A DNA stretch of 64,000 nt from an uncultured Clostridia bacterium (GTDB lineage: Bacteria; Bacillota; Clostridia; Christensenellales; CAG-917), in assembly GCA_934277615.1 (NCBI GenBank), contig CAKQUV010000001.1, forward strand, positions 186,001-250,000, given 5' to 3'. A program made the translations under genes and the position numbers. Shown piece by piece: positions 16,276-28,300 of the stretch (its first letter is position 1; each line of letters opens with the position of its first letter). Under the pieces are notes generated by a model. The model saw only the letters and a program-made list of their open reading frames with translations, ran no database searches and was not told the DNA's origin.

Positions 16276-17019
16276 TTATTGCGGCTTGTCCGTGTCGTCG
16301 TTTTTATTTTTGAAATATTCCGCCTCGAATTCCTCAACTTCCGCAGGGCAAAGATTGTCCTCGTCAAGCGTTATGGAATATCTGCAAGAATGTATGTCGA
16401 GCGCCTTTTCAAGGCTGTATATTCTCTTGTTGAGGCGTTTAAACTCTTCCATAATGGGGTCGGGAAGCAAAATCTGGTCCATATCCGCAACGCGCTTTCC
16501 GCACTGCTTGACCACTCTGCCAGGAACGCCTACTACGGTTGAGTGCGGCGGAACGTCTTTGAGGACAACGCTGCCTGCGCCTATCTTGCTGTACGCGCCT
16601 ATACGCACCGGACCCAACACTTTTGCGCCTGCCGAAACCATTACGCCCTCTTCGAGCGTTGGATGGCGTTTGCCCGTGTCCTTGCCCGTGCCGCCGAGAG
16701 TTACGCCCTGATAAAGCACGCAATTGTCGCCGATTTCCGTCGTTTCGCCGATTACAAGACCTACGCCGTGGTCTATAAATATGCCCGAGCCGATAACTGC
16801 CGCAGGGTGAATATCTATGCCCGTTTTGACTTTTGCCTTGTAAGCTATGTAAAGAGCAAGGTCTTTCAAACCTTTTTGCCAACACCAATGCGCGCGGCGG
16901 TACGCACAAAGAGCTTTATACCCTGTGTAAGTACGCCTTACAACCCATGCGCTCGTAGCGGCAGGATCGTTTTGCAAAATCTTTTGCAAATCGCGCTTTT
17001 TGGCTTGACTGATTTTCAT
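16276..17019 (-). CDS. cysE: Serine O-acetyltransferase
   Basis: This 247-residue enzyme transfers acetyl from acetyl-CoA to L-serine, giving O-acetylserine, the precursor of cysteine. An N-terminal helical region (to about residue 70) precedes a left-handed beta helix of hexapeptide repeats (HPAAVIGSGIFIDHG, then GETTEIGDNCVLYQG and GPVRIGAYSKIGAG, ending VVGVPGRVV). The catalytic histidine/aspartate pair is in the IDHG and HP segments. The C-terminal tail is longer than in minimal CysE. It follows ftsH by 9 bases and precedes cysS by 29, so all three are co-transcribed. No T-box or other sulphur riboswitch was seen upstream of the unit. Confidence 0.95.
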   Translation of the reverse strand: MKISQAKKRDLQKILQNDPAATSAWVVRRTYTGYKALCAYRRAHWCWQKGLKDLALYIAYKAKVKTGIDIHPAAVIGSGIFIDHGVGLVIGETTEIGDNCVLYQGVTLGGTGKDTGKRHPTLEEGVMVSAGAKVLGPVRIGAYSKIGAGSVVLKDVPPHSTVVGVPGRVVKQCGKRVADMDQILLPDPIMEEFKRLNKRIYSLEKALDIHSCRYSITLDEDNLCPAEVEEFEAEYFKNKNDDTDKPQ

Positions 17020-17028
17020 ATAACCTCG

Positions 17029-18969
17029 TTATTCCGCTTTGTTGTCGTCGGATTTGGTATTCTCTGCCGCGTTATCATCGGATTTTGCGCTATCCGCATC
17101 GCCTGCTCTGTTGATTTTGGATGAAAACAAACTGTCCGCATTGTCGCTCGTTTCTCCGAAGAGCGCATCGATTTCGTCCTCGTAAATGGTCTCTTTCTCG
17201 TACAAAGCCTTGACCATTGCGTCCATGACGGAGCGATTTTCTTTCAATATATTGAGCGCAACCTGATATTGTGCGTCGATAATGGATTTGACTTCCTCGT
17301 CAATCTTTGCCGCGACTTCCTCGCTGTAGTTGAGGTGCGTCTGATAATCTCTGCCGAGGAACACTTCTTCGCTGGAGCCGAGGTACATATTGCCGATAGA
17401 ATCGGACATACCCCACTCCGTAACCATCTTTCTTGCAAGTTGCGAGGCGCGTTGGATGTCGTTGCTTGCGCCCGTGGATACGTCGTGAATGACAAGTTCT
17501 TCCGCTGCTCTGCCGCCGAGCATCATTGCGATGTCGTCAAGAAGTTTGCCCTTGGTCATGTGGTTGTCGTCGTTTTCGGGCAAAGTGATTGTGTAGCCTG
17601 CAGCCATGCCGCGCGGAATAATGCTGACTTCATGCACGTTGTCGCAATGCTTCATAAGTTTTGCGACGATTGCGTGTCCGCTCTCGTGATATGCGGTGAT
17701 GCGCTTATCCGATTCGGTTACAAGACGGGATTTCTTTGCAGGACCTGCCATAACCTTGTTGACAGCCTCGCTGATGTCCTTCATTGTGATAATCTTTCTG
17801 TCGTCTCTTGCCGCCAAAATTGCGGACTCGTTGAGGATGTTCTCGATATCCGCGCCCGTAAAGCCTGCGGTGAGTCTTGCAAGCGACTTGAAGTTGATAT
17901 CGGACGCAAGCGGTTTGTTGCGAGCGTGTACCTTGAAGATTTCCTCTCTGCCCTTGACGTCGGGGACGTTGACGTAAATTTGTCTGTCAAATCTGCCCGG
18001 ACGCATAAGTGCGGGATCGAGGATGTCCGCACGGTTGGTTGCCGCCATAACGATAATGGAAGAACTTGCCTCGAAACCGTCCATTTGCACGAGCAATTGG
18101 TTGAGCGTTTGCTCTCTCTCGTCGTTGCCGCCGCCGAGACCTGCGCCTCTTTGACGACCGACCGCGTCGATTTCGTCGATGAAGATGATGCAAGGCATAT
18201 TCTTTTGCGCTTGCTCGAACAAATCTCTGACGCGTGACGCGCCCACGCCTACGAACATTTCGACAAAGTCGGAGCCGCTGATCGAGAAGAAGGGCACGTT
18301 TGCCTCGCCCGCAACCGCCTTTGCGAACAAGGTTTTACCTGTTCCGGGAGGGCCTACGAGAAGAACGCCGCGAGGAATACGCGCGCCGATATCCGTGTAT
18401 TTCTTGGGATGTTTGAGAAAATCGACAATCTCTTGAAGCTCTTGCTTTTCCTCTTCCGCACCCGCAACGTCGTTGAAGCGCACTTTGATGTCGCGCACTT
18501 GATTTGCTTTGGTCTTGCCGAAGTTCATTGCTTGCGAATTTGCGCCGGCGCTCTTGCGAAGCACAATCATAAACACGACGAACAATGCCGCGTAAAGAAT
18601 GAGCGGCACTACGATGCTCGAGATGAGCGAACCGCTTGAGGGATCGTCGAAAGTGACGGTTACGCCGTCGAGCAAGCCTGCGCTGCCCTCTTTCAACTTG
18701 TCAAGATCTTCCTTGAATTGCGTTCTCGAGCTGATATTGACAAAGTATGCATAGCCATTGTCGCCGACTTTCTTGATTTTTGCGGAATAATTGCCCTCGA
18801 TATAGATTGCCTCGACCTGTTTGTCGTTAAGCATTCTTTCAAGGCTCTTTTCCGAGCCGTAGAAGGTGATTTCGTCGGGCTTGGTCAGCTCGTATGCGAT
18901 GACGAACGCGATAATGACAAGCACTATCACTCCGACGATAATTAACGTGCGTCTGGTTGATGTTTTCAT
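17029..18969 (-). CDS. ftsH: ATP-dependent zinc metalloprotease FtsH
   Basis: A 646-residue membrane-anchored AAA+ protease that degrades misfolded membrane proteins and selected regulators. Two membrane segments (about 8-26 and 114-137) flank an extracytoplasmic domain. The AAA module has Walker A GPPGTGKT (206-213), Walker [10 protein letters not shown] (about 261-269) and the [21 protein letters not shown]. The zinc site HESGH is at 428-432. The C-terminal tail is acidic and low in complexity ([18 protein letters not shown]). An AAGGAGGAACG site precedes the ATG. It heads the ftsH-cysE-cysS unit. Confidence 0.97.
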   Translation of the reverse strand: MKTSTRRTLIIVGVIVLVIIAFVIAYELTKPDEITFYGSEKSLERMLNDKQVEAIYIEGNYSAKIKKVGDNGYAYFVNISSRTQFKEDLDKLKEGSAGLLDGVTVTFDDPSSGSLISSIVVPLILYAALFVVFMIVLRKSAGANSQAMNFGKTKANQVRDIKVRFNDVAGAEEEKQELQEIVDFLKHPKKYTDIGARIPRGVLLVGPPGTGKTLFAKAVAGEANVPFFSISGSDFVEMFVGVGASRVRDLFEQAQKNMPCIIFIDEIDAVGRQRGAGLGGGNDEREQTLNQLLVQMDGFEASSSIIVMAATNRADILDPALMRPGRFDRQIYVNVPDVKGREEIFKVHARNKPLASDINFKSLARLTAGFTGADIENILNESAILAARDDRKIITMKDISEAVNKVMAGPAKKSRLVTESDKRITAYHESGHAIVAKLMKHCDNVHEVSIIPRGMAAGYTITLPENDDNHMTKGKLLDDIAMMLGGRAAEELVIHDVSTGASNDIQRASQLARKMVTEWGMSDSIGNMYLGSSEEVFLGRDYQTHLNYSEEVAAKIDEEVKSIIDAQYQVALNILKENRSVMDAMVKALYEKETIYEDEIDALFGETSDNADSLFSSKINRAGDADSAKSDDNAAENTKSDDNKAE

Positions 18970-19544
18970 CGTTCCTCCTTGGGATGAACCACGTATATAA
19001 CAGTGTATCGTGTCTTTGTTGCTATATATATGTTCTACATATTATAAAAATTAAATACAAAAAAGTCAACGCAACTTTTGACATTTTCGCCGATATTGCA
19101 TTGCCCTTTTGACGTATTATGTGAAAATCTTATGTTAATAACATTAAACTTGCATTAAAACACAGAATGGTGTTTGTTTGGGATTGACGTCAACAAAGAG
19201 CGTTTGATTTTTGCGTATTTGTTAAAATCGAGTGTTTATCATATTGTTTTGTCGTTATAAAACATCGATAATGAAAAATTTGACGGCACTGAATTGAGTT
19301 TGTCGAAGCCGATGATTAAAAATTACCTTTTGTTGAAAATAGTTGAATTTTGAATTATTTTTTCAAACTTTTTCACATATTTTTCGGCATATATCGACAC
19401 AATAGGCAAGATATGCACACATTTGGACATTTTTGTCTATTATCTGCTCGTTTTGGTCGCGAATTCAGTCGAAATCTGCCAAAAAACCCGTTTAGATGTC
19501 GCGATTAAGGTTATTTTAAGAATGAATAATATAAATAATTAAGG
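18970..19544. other. Divergent intergenic region between ftsH and the ABC exporter operon
   Basis: About 575 AT-rich bases with no credible ORF. It must hold the ftsH promoter on the minus strand, but no single hexamer pair stood out. No CIRCE element, T-box or tRNA was recognised. Confidence 0.5.
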
Positions 19545-19573
19545 TTGACATAATACAATTTGTCGAGTAAAAT
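19545..19573 (+). promoter_or_regulatory. Promoter of the ABC exporter operon
   Basis: TTGACA (19545-19550), a 17-base spacer and TAAAAT (19568-19573). The roughly 65-base leader contains short GCAC repeats (TGCACGCGCACTGCACGCAC) and a GGGGAG ribosome-binding site before the ATG at 19647. Confidence 0.7.
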
Positions 19574-19646
19574 ACAATAACTAAATTACCTGCACGCGCA
19601 CTGCACGCACGATCACACACATACGCGCAATAAAATACGGGGAGTT

Positions 19647-20402
19647 ATGGAAAGAATTTATACAACTGCGCCAGCCTTGCAAATCGAGAACCTATCAAAA
19701 CAATATCCGTCGGCAAAGAACTTTGCTCTCGACGATTTTTCTATGTCTTGCTATCCCGGCGAGATTGTCGGTCTTTTGGGGCATAACGGCGCAGGCAAGT
19801 CTACTACGCTCAAATGCGTAACGGGCATTCTTCCCTACTCAAAAGGCACAATTACCATAAACGGATACGACATTGCAAAAGAGCCTGTCAAGGCAAAGAA
19901 CACTTTTGGTTTTGTAAGCGACAAGCACGACGTGTTTGTAAAACTTACGGGGCTTCAATATATCGACTTTATGGCAAACGCATACGGCGTGAGCGTGCAA
20001 GAGCGCAAGGAACGTCTTGCACGACTCGACGAAGTGTTTTGCCTCGGCAACAGAATTTTCGACACTATCAACGACTACTCCCACGGCATGCGCCAAAAGA
20101 TTTGCATGATGGGCTCGCTCATCCACAATCCCAAACTTTGGATTCTGGACGAGCCGATGATTGGTCTGGATCCCGTTACCAACGCAAACGTATGCGCTTT
20201 TATGAAAGAGTACGCAAGTAAGGGCAACTGCATACTTTTCTCGTCGCACAACATCAATTCCGTGCAAAAACTCTGCGACCGCGCGGTGATTATACAAAAC
20301 GGCGTAAAGACGGACGATTTCTATTTTGCGGATTTCAAACTTGAAAATCCCGACGTCGATCTCGAAGAATACTTCCTCGCACGCACGACAAAGGAAAACT
20401 GA
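19647..20402 (+). CDS. ABC exporter ATP-binding protein
   Basis: The 251-residue nucleotide-binding subunit has Walker A GHNGAGKST (about residues 46-54), a signature YSHGMRQK (a variant of LSGGQ, as in ABC-2 drug/polysaccharide and Ecs-type exporters) and Walker B LWILDEP. It pairs with the 561-residue permease encoded two bases downstream. ATP hydrolysis here would drive export of an unidentified substrate. It is first in an operon that also encodes two very large extracytoplasmic proteins. Confidence 0.93.
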   Translation: MERIYTTAPALQIENLSKQYPSAKNFALDDFSMSCYPGEIVGLLGHNGAGKSTTLKCVTGILPYSKGTITINGYDIAKEPVKAKNTFGFVSDKHDVFVKLTGLQYIDFMANAYGVSVQERKERLARLDEVFCLGNRIFDTINDYSHGMRQKICMMGSLIHNPKLWILDEPMIGLDPVTNANVCAFMKEYASKGNCILFSSHNINSVQKLCDRAVIIQNGVKTDDFYFADFKLENPDVDLEEYFLARTTKEN

Positions 20403-20404
20403 TT

Positions 20405-22090
20405 ATGAACAGATTTTCGCTGCTTCTCAAAAAGCAGGTGCTTGACGCACTGCCGACGCGCTCGCGCAAAAAATCGCTCTCGGATTGGACGGGGACGATT
20501 GTTATGCTTGCGCTCGTAGCGGTGATGATTGCCGTGTTTGTGATGGTTTTTTCTCTATTTGCCAAAACTTATACTGCGATTAAAATCAATCGCGTTCCCG
20601 ACGTCGCGGCAAGACAATACGAGATTATGTCGATCGGATATTTTGCGCTTATCGCGCTGTTTGCAATCTTCGGCGTGAGCGCACTCTGCCATACGCTTTT
20701 TGAAAACAGCGATATAAATATCCTCATTACGATGCCGTTTTCTTCGACGGAGATATTCCTCTCAAAACTCGCGTCGGTATACTTCAAACAAGCGATTTTG
20801 TCGCTTGTGTGCGTGCCCGTGTTCAACTTCACGTTCTTCTGCACGACGGACACGTTGTCGGCATACGGCGGCATTATGACTTTTGTCGTTGCGCTTGCGC
20901 TTCCTATTATTCCGCTTGCGATTGCGTCTATGATAGTGCTTCCTTTCTATTATCTAAAACGCCTCGTAAGCACCAATTATATCCTCACTTTCATTGTTAT
21001 CACGGCTCTTGCGGGACTGTTCTGCTGGGGCTATTCTTATATTTTCCGCATTGCGCAAGACCTCTTGACGAGCGGAAAAATCACAACGCTTTTCAACGAA
21101 AAGGTTATGACCGGGATATTGAATTTTACAAAATACAACTACCCTGCAAACCTCTTTGCTTCCATTATGCTCGGGCGTGAAATCGGCAAAAACATAGGCA
21201 TTCTCATTGCAATCATCGTCGTGGCGCTTGCGCTCTGTCTTGTGATTGTGCGCGCGATATTCATTCGTGTTACGCACTCAAATCTCAATTTCGGCATACC
21301 GCACGCAAAGAGAAATCAATTGCATTTTGTCAAGAGAAGCAAATTTGCGACGTTGCTTGCAAAAGAGTTTATGATTGTAGCTCGCACGGCGGACTACGCA
21401 TATATGTATCTTACAACCGCCATAGTAATGCCCGTTATGGCGTTCTACTCGGCAAAGATGGCTTCGAGCATGGTAGTGGGGCTTTTCGGAAACGAAATGA
21501 ACCTCTCTTTCGAGATATGCACGTTTATCGTGATACTGTACTCGACTCTCACCAACACGTTCTGCTCCACCAACATAAGTCGCGACGGATATATGTCTAT
21601 GACGCAAAAGACTTTGCCCTATTCGCCCTCGTCCATACTCGGCTCCAAAATAGTATTCTGCGCTATAATTGCGGAGGCGAGCCTAGCGATTGCGTGCATC
21701 GTGCTTTGCGCGACGGGTATAGAGAGTGTGGCGGACGGGATAATCACGTTTATCGCCTCATCGACGTTTGCGCTTGCGCAAATCATCGGCGCGACCAAAA
21801 AGGACTTGACAAATCCGCACTTCTCTCGCGCGGAAGACGGTCAGATACGAGAATCCAACTCCACCGTATCATCCGTGCTTGCAATAGGGTTGGGAATGAG
21901 TTTTCTTATAGGCTTTGCCCTCCTCTTTACGTCGTTTGCACCGCTTTTCAAGGGCGGTCAACCCGAAGTGAACAAGGGCGCAAGTTACGCAATAGCGATA
22001 TGCTTGCCAATAGCGATGTTGGGCGCGTCTCTCGGTTACTTCTTTGCAAACCTCAAAAAGGCGTACGAAAATCTGGACACGGAGGACTGA
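20405..22090 (+). CDS. ABC-2-type exporter permease
   Basis: A 561-residue polytopic membrane protein. Hydrophobic segments are clear at about 31-55 (IVMLALVAVMIAVFVMVFSL), 77-97, 130-150, 158-178, 190-212 and 280-300, then several more in the C-terminal half, giving roughly twelve spans. The layout (basic N-terminus, long helix pairs) matches the large ABC-2 permeases found in Clostridia. The ATG lies 2 bases after the ATPase stop, with AAAGGA in front, so translation is coupled. Its stop overlaps the ribosome-binding site of the next gene. Confidence 0.85.
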   Translation: MNRFSLLLKKQVLDALPTRSRKKSLSDWTGTIVMLALVAVMIAVFVMVFSLFAKTYTAIKINRVPDVAARQYEIMSIGYFALIALFAIFGVSALCHTLFENSDINILITMPFSSTEIFLSKLASVYFKQAILSLVCVPVFNFTFFCTTDTLSAYGGIMTFVVALALPIIPLAIASMIVLPFYYLKRLVSTNYILTFIVITALAGLFCWGYSYIFRIAQDLLTSGKITTLFNEKVMTGILNFTKYNYPANLFASIMLGREIGKNIGILIAIIVVALALCLVIVRAIFIRVTHSNLNFGIPHAKRNQLHFVKRSKFATLLAKEFMIVARTADYAYMYLTTAIVMPVMAFYSAKMASSMVVGLFGNEMNLSFEICTFIVILYSTLTNTFCSTNISRDGYMSMTQKTLPYSPSSILGSKIVFCAIIAEASLAIACIVLCATGIESVADGIITFIASSTFALAQIIGATKKDLTNPHFSRAEDGQIRESNSTVSSVLAIGLGMSFLIGFALLFTSFAPLFKGGQPEVNKGASYAIAICLPIAMLGASLGYFFANLKKAYENLDTED

Positions 22091-22091
22091 T

Positions 22092-25000
22092 ATGAAAAAG
22101 ATAGTTACCGCACTTATGATAGTATTGCCTCTCGTGTTCCTCATCGCGCTTTTTGCCGTTACAAACGTGGCGAGCGTGTCGGCGGATATCTCAGCAAACT
22201 CTATACGCATAGGAAACAAGGGCGACAACGGCATATTCTCATTTGACCTTGCAAACTACGAGCATCCGATGTATGAAAGCGACCTTGCCGTGGAAGTGCT
22301 GCCCTACAAAGCGAAAAACCGCGCTTACTCACTTGCCGTTACGGACGCACACACCGGCGAGGCAAGCGACATAGTTAGCCTCAACGGCGACGGCTCGTTC
22401 AGCCTGAACGACGTTGGCGTCGCAAAGCTCACGTACACAAGCATGGACGGCGGATACTCTGACAGCGTTGTGTTTAATATCGGCTCGAGCGGCATTTTGG
22501 AATACACTCCCACCCTCTCGGACGTGCAAGGCAACGCTATATCTCTTGACGGAAACGGCGACGATTACACCGCCACAGTGAGTACCGGCACGTTTATACT
22601 CGGCGGCGACTATTATCCGCAAACCGCAACCAACGTGCAAATCAAATACGAAAGCGAAAACGCCTCCGCTCTCACGGTCAACGAAGTGAGCGGACGAGTG
22701 TATGCATATTTCGACACGGACACGACGGTGAAAATGCACGTCGTAAACGCATTCGGACAAAACGTAACTAAACGCATAGCGTTTAAAGTGCGCAAAGACG
22801 GCGACGCGGCGGTGAACGGCGAGATTGCGCCTAAAAGCACAACGGGCACCGTACCCACCGTTATCGCGCCGCTCAACACAAAGCATTTTACCTTTTACGT
22901 CGATTACGACGGCGTAACTGACGGGAATATACAAATATCGGGCATACCCGGCGCAACGTACTCCGTACGCAAGTTGGACGACGTAAACAACCACTCGTAT
23001 GCCGTTGACGTAACGCTTGCAAACCCCGTAACTTCACCGACCTCAAACATCAGATGTTCCGTTAAAGTCGGCGACGACGCGGCGAGCGTGCGACACTTCA
23101 GATTGTCATACGCGAACGTCGACTTCTCCGTAAACTCTTTCGGTAACCCTGACGGAAAGGGCGGTTTGGTGCTTCTTGACGATACGAACACCAAATTTAC
23201 CGTGTCCGTGGAGCCGTATGCGGCGTTGCAATACGAATGGTCTATAGAAAACGAAAACGTCGCAAAAATATCCGCTCAAAACAACGAATATTGCTATATT
23301 CAAGCGGTGAGGGACGGCAAGACGACGTTGAGAATACAATGGAAACGTGTGGAAAACGGCTCGGTTGCGGCAAGCGGAACGATAGAAAGAGAACTTGTTA
23401 CGACCAAAGCTTACACATCTCTTATGTTCAACGAATCCGTTACGAAATACGGACTCGGCACGCTTGCAATCGCAAATCAGCGCTATGAGGGCAATACCTC
23501 GGTAAAGACAGATTATATCACCACTCTCTACAACAACGTGATAGGCGGCGACAAGGCGCAAGCGGAAGTTGAGGATTTTGAAAACATAGTTTTCAAGTCC
23601 AGCAACGAATCGGTGGCGAGCATAAAAATAATTGACGGCAAAGTGCATTTCGTCATAAAGGATACCGGCGACGTTACGATAAGCGCAAGCTGGAAATACG
23701 GAGAGAGATTTAACGTATCTCCCGCTTCCATAACGTTCAAGGCTGTAAACGGCGTATACGTATCGGATTACGACCAACTTGTGCTTGCAGGCTCGCAAAA
23801 CAAGCAAATCGTGCTTAAGAATAATATTTACCTCGGCGAAAACCTGTTTGACGAAAACGGAAAAGCCAAATATGACGAAAATACCATGAGCGAAAAGCTC
23901 AGAACGTACACAAAAGAGATTTACTCCACCGCGGATTGCAGATATTACGAGAACACCGGCAAAGGCAAACAAACCGTGCGCTACTGCTATGAGTTTACAA
24001 ACAACGTGTACGGCAACGGATATATGCTCAACGCAGAGTATATCACCAACGTTATCGACAGCACGGGCGTGTTGCACGATTATGCAGTGTTCAAAGGTCC
24101 GCTCGATTTCGTTGCGGCATATATGAACGGCACAAAGATTGCTTCCGTCAAAGGACAGGACAACATTTCCTTCCTTGTGAGAAAGGACGGCATTACGCTG
24201 GATAACGTGGTTTTGGCAGGCTGCGACGACGAATCGCTGTACAACGGCGATACGATGGAACTCAATCTGCTCAACTATATCGGCACTACGATTGAAATTA
24301 TGAGCGACGCTACGATTAAGAATTGTCGCGTTAAGAACGGGCGCACGTGCGTGCGTATATTCGGACGAGATAACGTTGTCGGCGATACGCCTAACGTGGC
24401 GCAAGAGAAAATAAACGTAACGATTGACGGTTGCAGATTGCAAACGGCAAGAGAGTTTATCCTCAAAATAGGTACAAATCGTTTCTTGCAAGGCACATCG
24501 GGCACATCCGACACTCTGTCCCCTGCTTTTAAGACTTCGACGGGCGCGAACTACGTGCAGAACAACAAGTCCGAATGCGATAATCTTGCAAACGACAACT
24601 TCTTTGTGTCCAACTATGTGCTTACGGACGTCGTGCTTAAAGACAGCGTGCTGACAAAGAGCGGCTTGTTTACAATCGGTCTTGAAAGCCACTTTGCAGG
24701 CGGTTTCCTCGACAGCGGCGAGGCGACTATGAGCGGAAGTCTGGCAGGCTGGAGCGGACTTGCGGCGACAAGCTACCCTGCAATTTTGCATCTTGTGGGC
24801 GACGTGGTGCTGGAGGACTGGAAAGACCTCGAACAAGTGGACAGTTCCACCCTTATCGAAACGTCGCTTAACAGCGATACTCAGCGCTTTGCGTTCCTGT
24901 CGCTCAATATCAAAGAGATGTTGCTTGAAGTGAGACGTCAAAATAGCGAATGTCAAAACATTCTCAAAGTCGTGGGCGACAAGAACTACGTGCACGGAGG

Positions 25001-25217
25001 AATCGCGTTCTACGGAGGCGGAAAGAACTACCATATTCTCGACACGAGCGCGTACACGTTTGAGGCGATGCATCAATATAACGTCAATATCGGCGTGCTT
25101 GCAAACTCCACGGACGACAAACTCAAAACGCAGGGCGAAATGCTGCCATACGCCGCAGGTACGGAAGATTTCCGTTTCGTGATGTTTGACGCAACAAGCA
25201 ACTACTCGCCAAAATAA
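22092..25217 (+). CDS. Large secreted/membrane-anchored protein with Ig-like and beta-helix regions
   Basis: The 1041-residue product starts with MKKIVTALMIVLPLVFLIAL, an export signal without a lipobox that may remain as an anchor. The GGAGG site at 22081-22085 overlaps the end of the permease gene and sets the ATG at 22092. Residues about 30-560 are beta-rich with Big-like modules (for example YEWSIENENVAKISAQN and FKSSNESVASIKI). Residues about 690-830 read as a right-handed beta helix (GITLDNVVLAGC, DATIKNCRVKNG, NVTIDGCRLQ). No anchor is seen at the C-terminus. Co-transcription with an ABC exporter suggests an envelope function; no enzyme motif was found. Confidence 0.8.
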   Translation: MKKIVTALMIVLPLVFLIALFAVTNVASVSADISANSIRIGNKGDNGIFSFDLANYEHPMYESDLAVEVLPYKAKNRAYSLAVTDAHTGEASDIVSLNGDGSFSLNDVGVAKLTYTSMDGGYSDSVVFNIGSSGILEYTPTLSDVQGNAISLDGNGDDYTATVSTGTFILGGDYYPQTATNVQIKYESENASALTVNEVSGRVYAYFDTDTTVKMHVVNAFGQNVTKRIAFKVRKDGDAAVNGEIAPKSTTGTVPTVIAPLNTKHFTFYVDYDGVTDGNIQISGIPGATYSVRKLDDVNNHSYAVDVTLANPVTSPTSNIRCSVKVGDDAASVRHFRLSYANVDFSVNSFGNPDGKGGLVLLDDTNTKFTVSVEPYAALQYEWSIENENVAKISAQNNEYCYIQAVRDGKTTLRIQWKRVENGSVAASGTIERELVTTKAYTSLMFNESVTKYGLGTLAIANQRYEGNTSVKTDYITTLYNNVIGGDKAQAEVEDFENIVFKSSNESVASIKIIDGKVHFVIKDTGDVTISASWKYGERFNVSPASITFKAVNGVYVSDYDQLVLAGSQNKQIVLKNNIYLGENLFDENGKAKYDENTMSEKLRTYTKEIYSTADCRYYENTGKGKQTVRYCYEFTNNVYGNGYMLNAEYITNVIDSTGVLHDYAVFKGPLDFVAAYMNGTKIASVKGQDNISFLVRKDGITLDNVVLAGCDDESLYNGDTMELNLLNYIGTTIEIMSDATIKNCRVKNGRTCVRIFGRDNVVGDTPNVAQEKINVTIDGCRLQTAREFILKIGTNRFLQGTSGTSDTLSPAFKTSTGANYVQNNKSECDNLANDNFFVSNYVLTDVVLKDSVLTKSGLFTIGLESHFAGGFLDSGEATMSGSLAGWSGLAATSYPAILHLVGDVVLEDWKDLEQVDSSTLIETSLNSDTQRFAFLSLNIKEMLLEVRRQNSECQNILKVVGDKNYVHGGIAFYGGGKNYHILDTSAYTFEAMHQYNVNIGVLANSTDDKLKTQGEMLPYAAGTEDFRFVMFDATSNYSPK

Positions 25218-25323
25218 GAAACTAACGCAAATTTTGCGACTGTATAAATAAAACCTAATCACACTATCTCGTTTCCGAAAGGAAAATATCAAGGGAGAGG
25301 GAGAAATTACATTGGGGTGTAAT

Positions 25324-28300
25324 ATGAACAAGACAAAAAACAAAAGTAAACTGCTTGCATTGACAATGATTTTGGCGCTTGTCGTTATCGCTACCGCTAT
25401 GCTTGCCGCATGCAACGAAACCGACGGTCAAGGCGCAATGAAAGTCATTACGTTTGACTTCAACGACGGCACGGGAAAAACGTTAGAGAAAATTCTCAAC
25501 ATCGACGAATCCATATCTTATACTCCGCCTGCGCACGAGGGATATAACTTTACCGGTTGGACGTTTGACAAGGAAGGAACAAACGCATTTGACGCAAGCA
25601 AGGTGGAAACGTCGTCGTTTACGCTGTACGCCCAATGGAAGATAAAGACGTACGCCGTCTATTTCTTCCTGTACGAAGGCGAAGATCCGATATCCGCTCA
25701 AACCGTCAATTACGGCGAGAGCGCAGTCGCACCGAGCGAGGAATCCATTGCTCAATATCTCAAAGAGGGCGACGTGTTTGTCGGATGGGATAAAAGCTTT
25801 GATAACATCAAGAGCGACGCTTACGTGTATGCGGAAACTTCCAAAATCGAATGCTCCGTCAAATTTGTGGACGGCGAGAACGAAATTAAGTCCGCTAAAG
25901 GCACGTTCGGCGAAAAAATAACCTTGCCGAGCGACAACGAAAACCCGACGAAAAACGGATATAAGTTTGCAGGCTGGTTTGACGAAAAAGGCAATCAGGC
26001 AACCGCCGAAACGACATTTAGCGGCGACAAAACCTACTTTGCAAAGTGGATAATCAACGCTCCGCAACAACCCAAACTCAACGGCACCTCTGCAATAACG
26101 TACGGCGAGAGCGCAAACCTCACCGCCTCTATATCAGAGAAAATCAATGGTATTTCGTATACTTACGAATGGTTTGAAAAAGGCGTAAGCATAGCAAAAG
26201 GCGAAAATGCGACAATTGACAAGCTCGGCGCGGGCAAACACGTGATTATGTGCTATGCAACCGCGTCCGACGGCACTCAAACAAGCGTCGCGTCCGGTGC
26301 GTCGGTAACTGTAAATGTGCAAAAAGCCACTTTAAGTGCGACAATCGCTACAATAAACCTCGTTTACGGCGATGATTTACCCGTTTTAGACGTTCAATAT
26401 ACGGGATTTAAGTATGACGACAATCAAAGCGCAATCGACGCCACAAACGTGCAATGGGATACTGCTTATACGCAAACCTCGAGTGTTGGCGAATACACGA
26501 TAATCGCAAGCGGTTTTGCGGCGGCAAACTACGAAGTGAGCTTTGCGCAAAGCAAGATTGTTGTCGGCAAGAAAGACGTTGCGGCAAAGAGCAATCTCGT
26601 TTTCGACAAAGAATACGACGGACAGACGTTGGTAAAGACGTTTGGCAACGACAGTTTTGACGGAGTGTTTGCAGGACACGTATTAACGCTTGTCCTCACC
26701 ACGTCGGCGAGCGGCGTTGGCGAATACAGCCTTGCAAACGATACGATTACAAGCAATCTCAAAATCATAGACGGCGAAGGCAACAACGTTACGGCAAACT
26801 ACTCCGTTTCGGTCGCCGCAACGGCGTCTATCTCCCCTGCGGCGATAAGCGACGACGACTACACCGTGCCGACAGTCGAGGCAAACACGTTTGCGTTTGA
26901 CAACCACAACCACGGCGTGGGAGTAAAGAGCAATGATTTTGAAATAACGTACTCGCTCGAGCAAGACGGCGAATATACCGCCGTGCAACCGCACTTCACC
27001 GACGCAGGCATTTATACCGTTTATTTCAAAGTGTCGCGTAAAAACTACAAGAGCGCAAACGGTAGCTATGTCGTAACTATCAACAAGGCGACGCTCGACA
27101 TCACGATAAATAATCAAAAGACCGTATATGGCAAAGAATTTGAACTTGACAAGACTTTGTATCGCGTAAGCGGCAACGACTATAATTTGTTGACATACAC
27201 GCTCGCGTGCGCGTACGAGGAAGGTAACGGCGCAGGCGCTTACCCGATTATCCTCACAATCGGCACAAAGGGCGAAACGCGCGGCAACATAGCTCAAAAC
27301 TTCGACATCAAGATGAACAGCGCCTATCTCGACGTTGATAAAGCGGCGCTGAGCGTGGCTCTCAAGCCCGTTTCCGTAACGTACGGCGACGCACTCGAAC
27401 TCGACATACAAAAACTTGCAACTATCGTCGGACTCTACGGCGCAGACCAAATTGCAGATGTAATCGCTCTCACAACGGACTATGCGGCGGACAACAGCCA
27501 CGTCGTAGGCGGCGAATACTATGTGTATTGCGCGCTCAAGAACGAAAACGGCAACTACACTCTCGCCGACGACAGCGTTGTAAAGGCGCAAGTTGCGGTA
27601 AATAAGCGCACGATTACAGTCAAAGTCGACGATATGAGCGTTATGTACGGCGAGGCTCTCGGTAAATACGACTACACTATCGCGAACGGCTCTATCGTTA
27701 AAGGCGACGACGTGAACGAGGTTGTGGTATGCCAAAGCGACTACGTTTCCGAATACGGCAATCGCACGCAAGCCGGTGAAAACGTCGTGATCAACGTAAC
27801 GTCCGGCAACGCAAACTACGACGTAACGGCAACGACAAGCGCATTGATTACGGTTACAAAGCGTCCCGTAATTATCAAACTAAGTTCCGGCGGACAAAAT
27901 CGTTTGTATTACGGCAAAGCCCCGGACAACTTCTTTGGCGTAAATAATATGCACGTGAGCGTCGATACCAAAAACGGCTTGAATAAAGCACAAGGCGACG
28001 ACGTCGGAGAAAGCAGGAACTATGCGTTCTCGCTTGTACGCGGCAGATTTGGCGAAAATCCGGAAGAAGGATACGTCCCGGGTATGATTGGAAGTTTTGA
28101 ACTTCGCGCTGTTCCTACGGACGAATATTTGAAGAATAACTATGACTTTACCGTAACTTCGGAAGAAGTCAAGGTTTCGCCGATTGCGTTTAAACTTAAT
28201 TTCGAGAGGAAATTTGCCTACAAAGAGGGTGAATTTGCAACGTTTGACATCGCAAAAGCCGCAACACCGCTTTGCGACAGCGACAAGATCGAAGGCACGA

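Noticed and set aside
14831..16711. 626-residue plus-strand frame across cysS and cysE
   Set aside because: Antisense of two clearly recognised genes; the translation is compositionally odd and lacks a ribosome-binding site.
18970..19646. Possible T-box or CIRCE control upstream of ftsH-cysE-cysS
   Set aside because: No T-box core sequence, specifier hairpin or CIRCE inverted repeat could be found by eye.
23106..25415. 769-residue minus-strand frame opposite the secreted protein
   Set aside because: Antisense shadow; Arg/Val/Phe/His-rich sequence, no start site, and the plus strand has a signal peptide and domain motifs.
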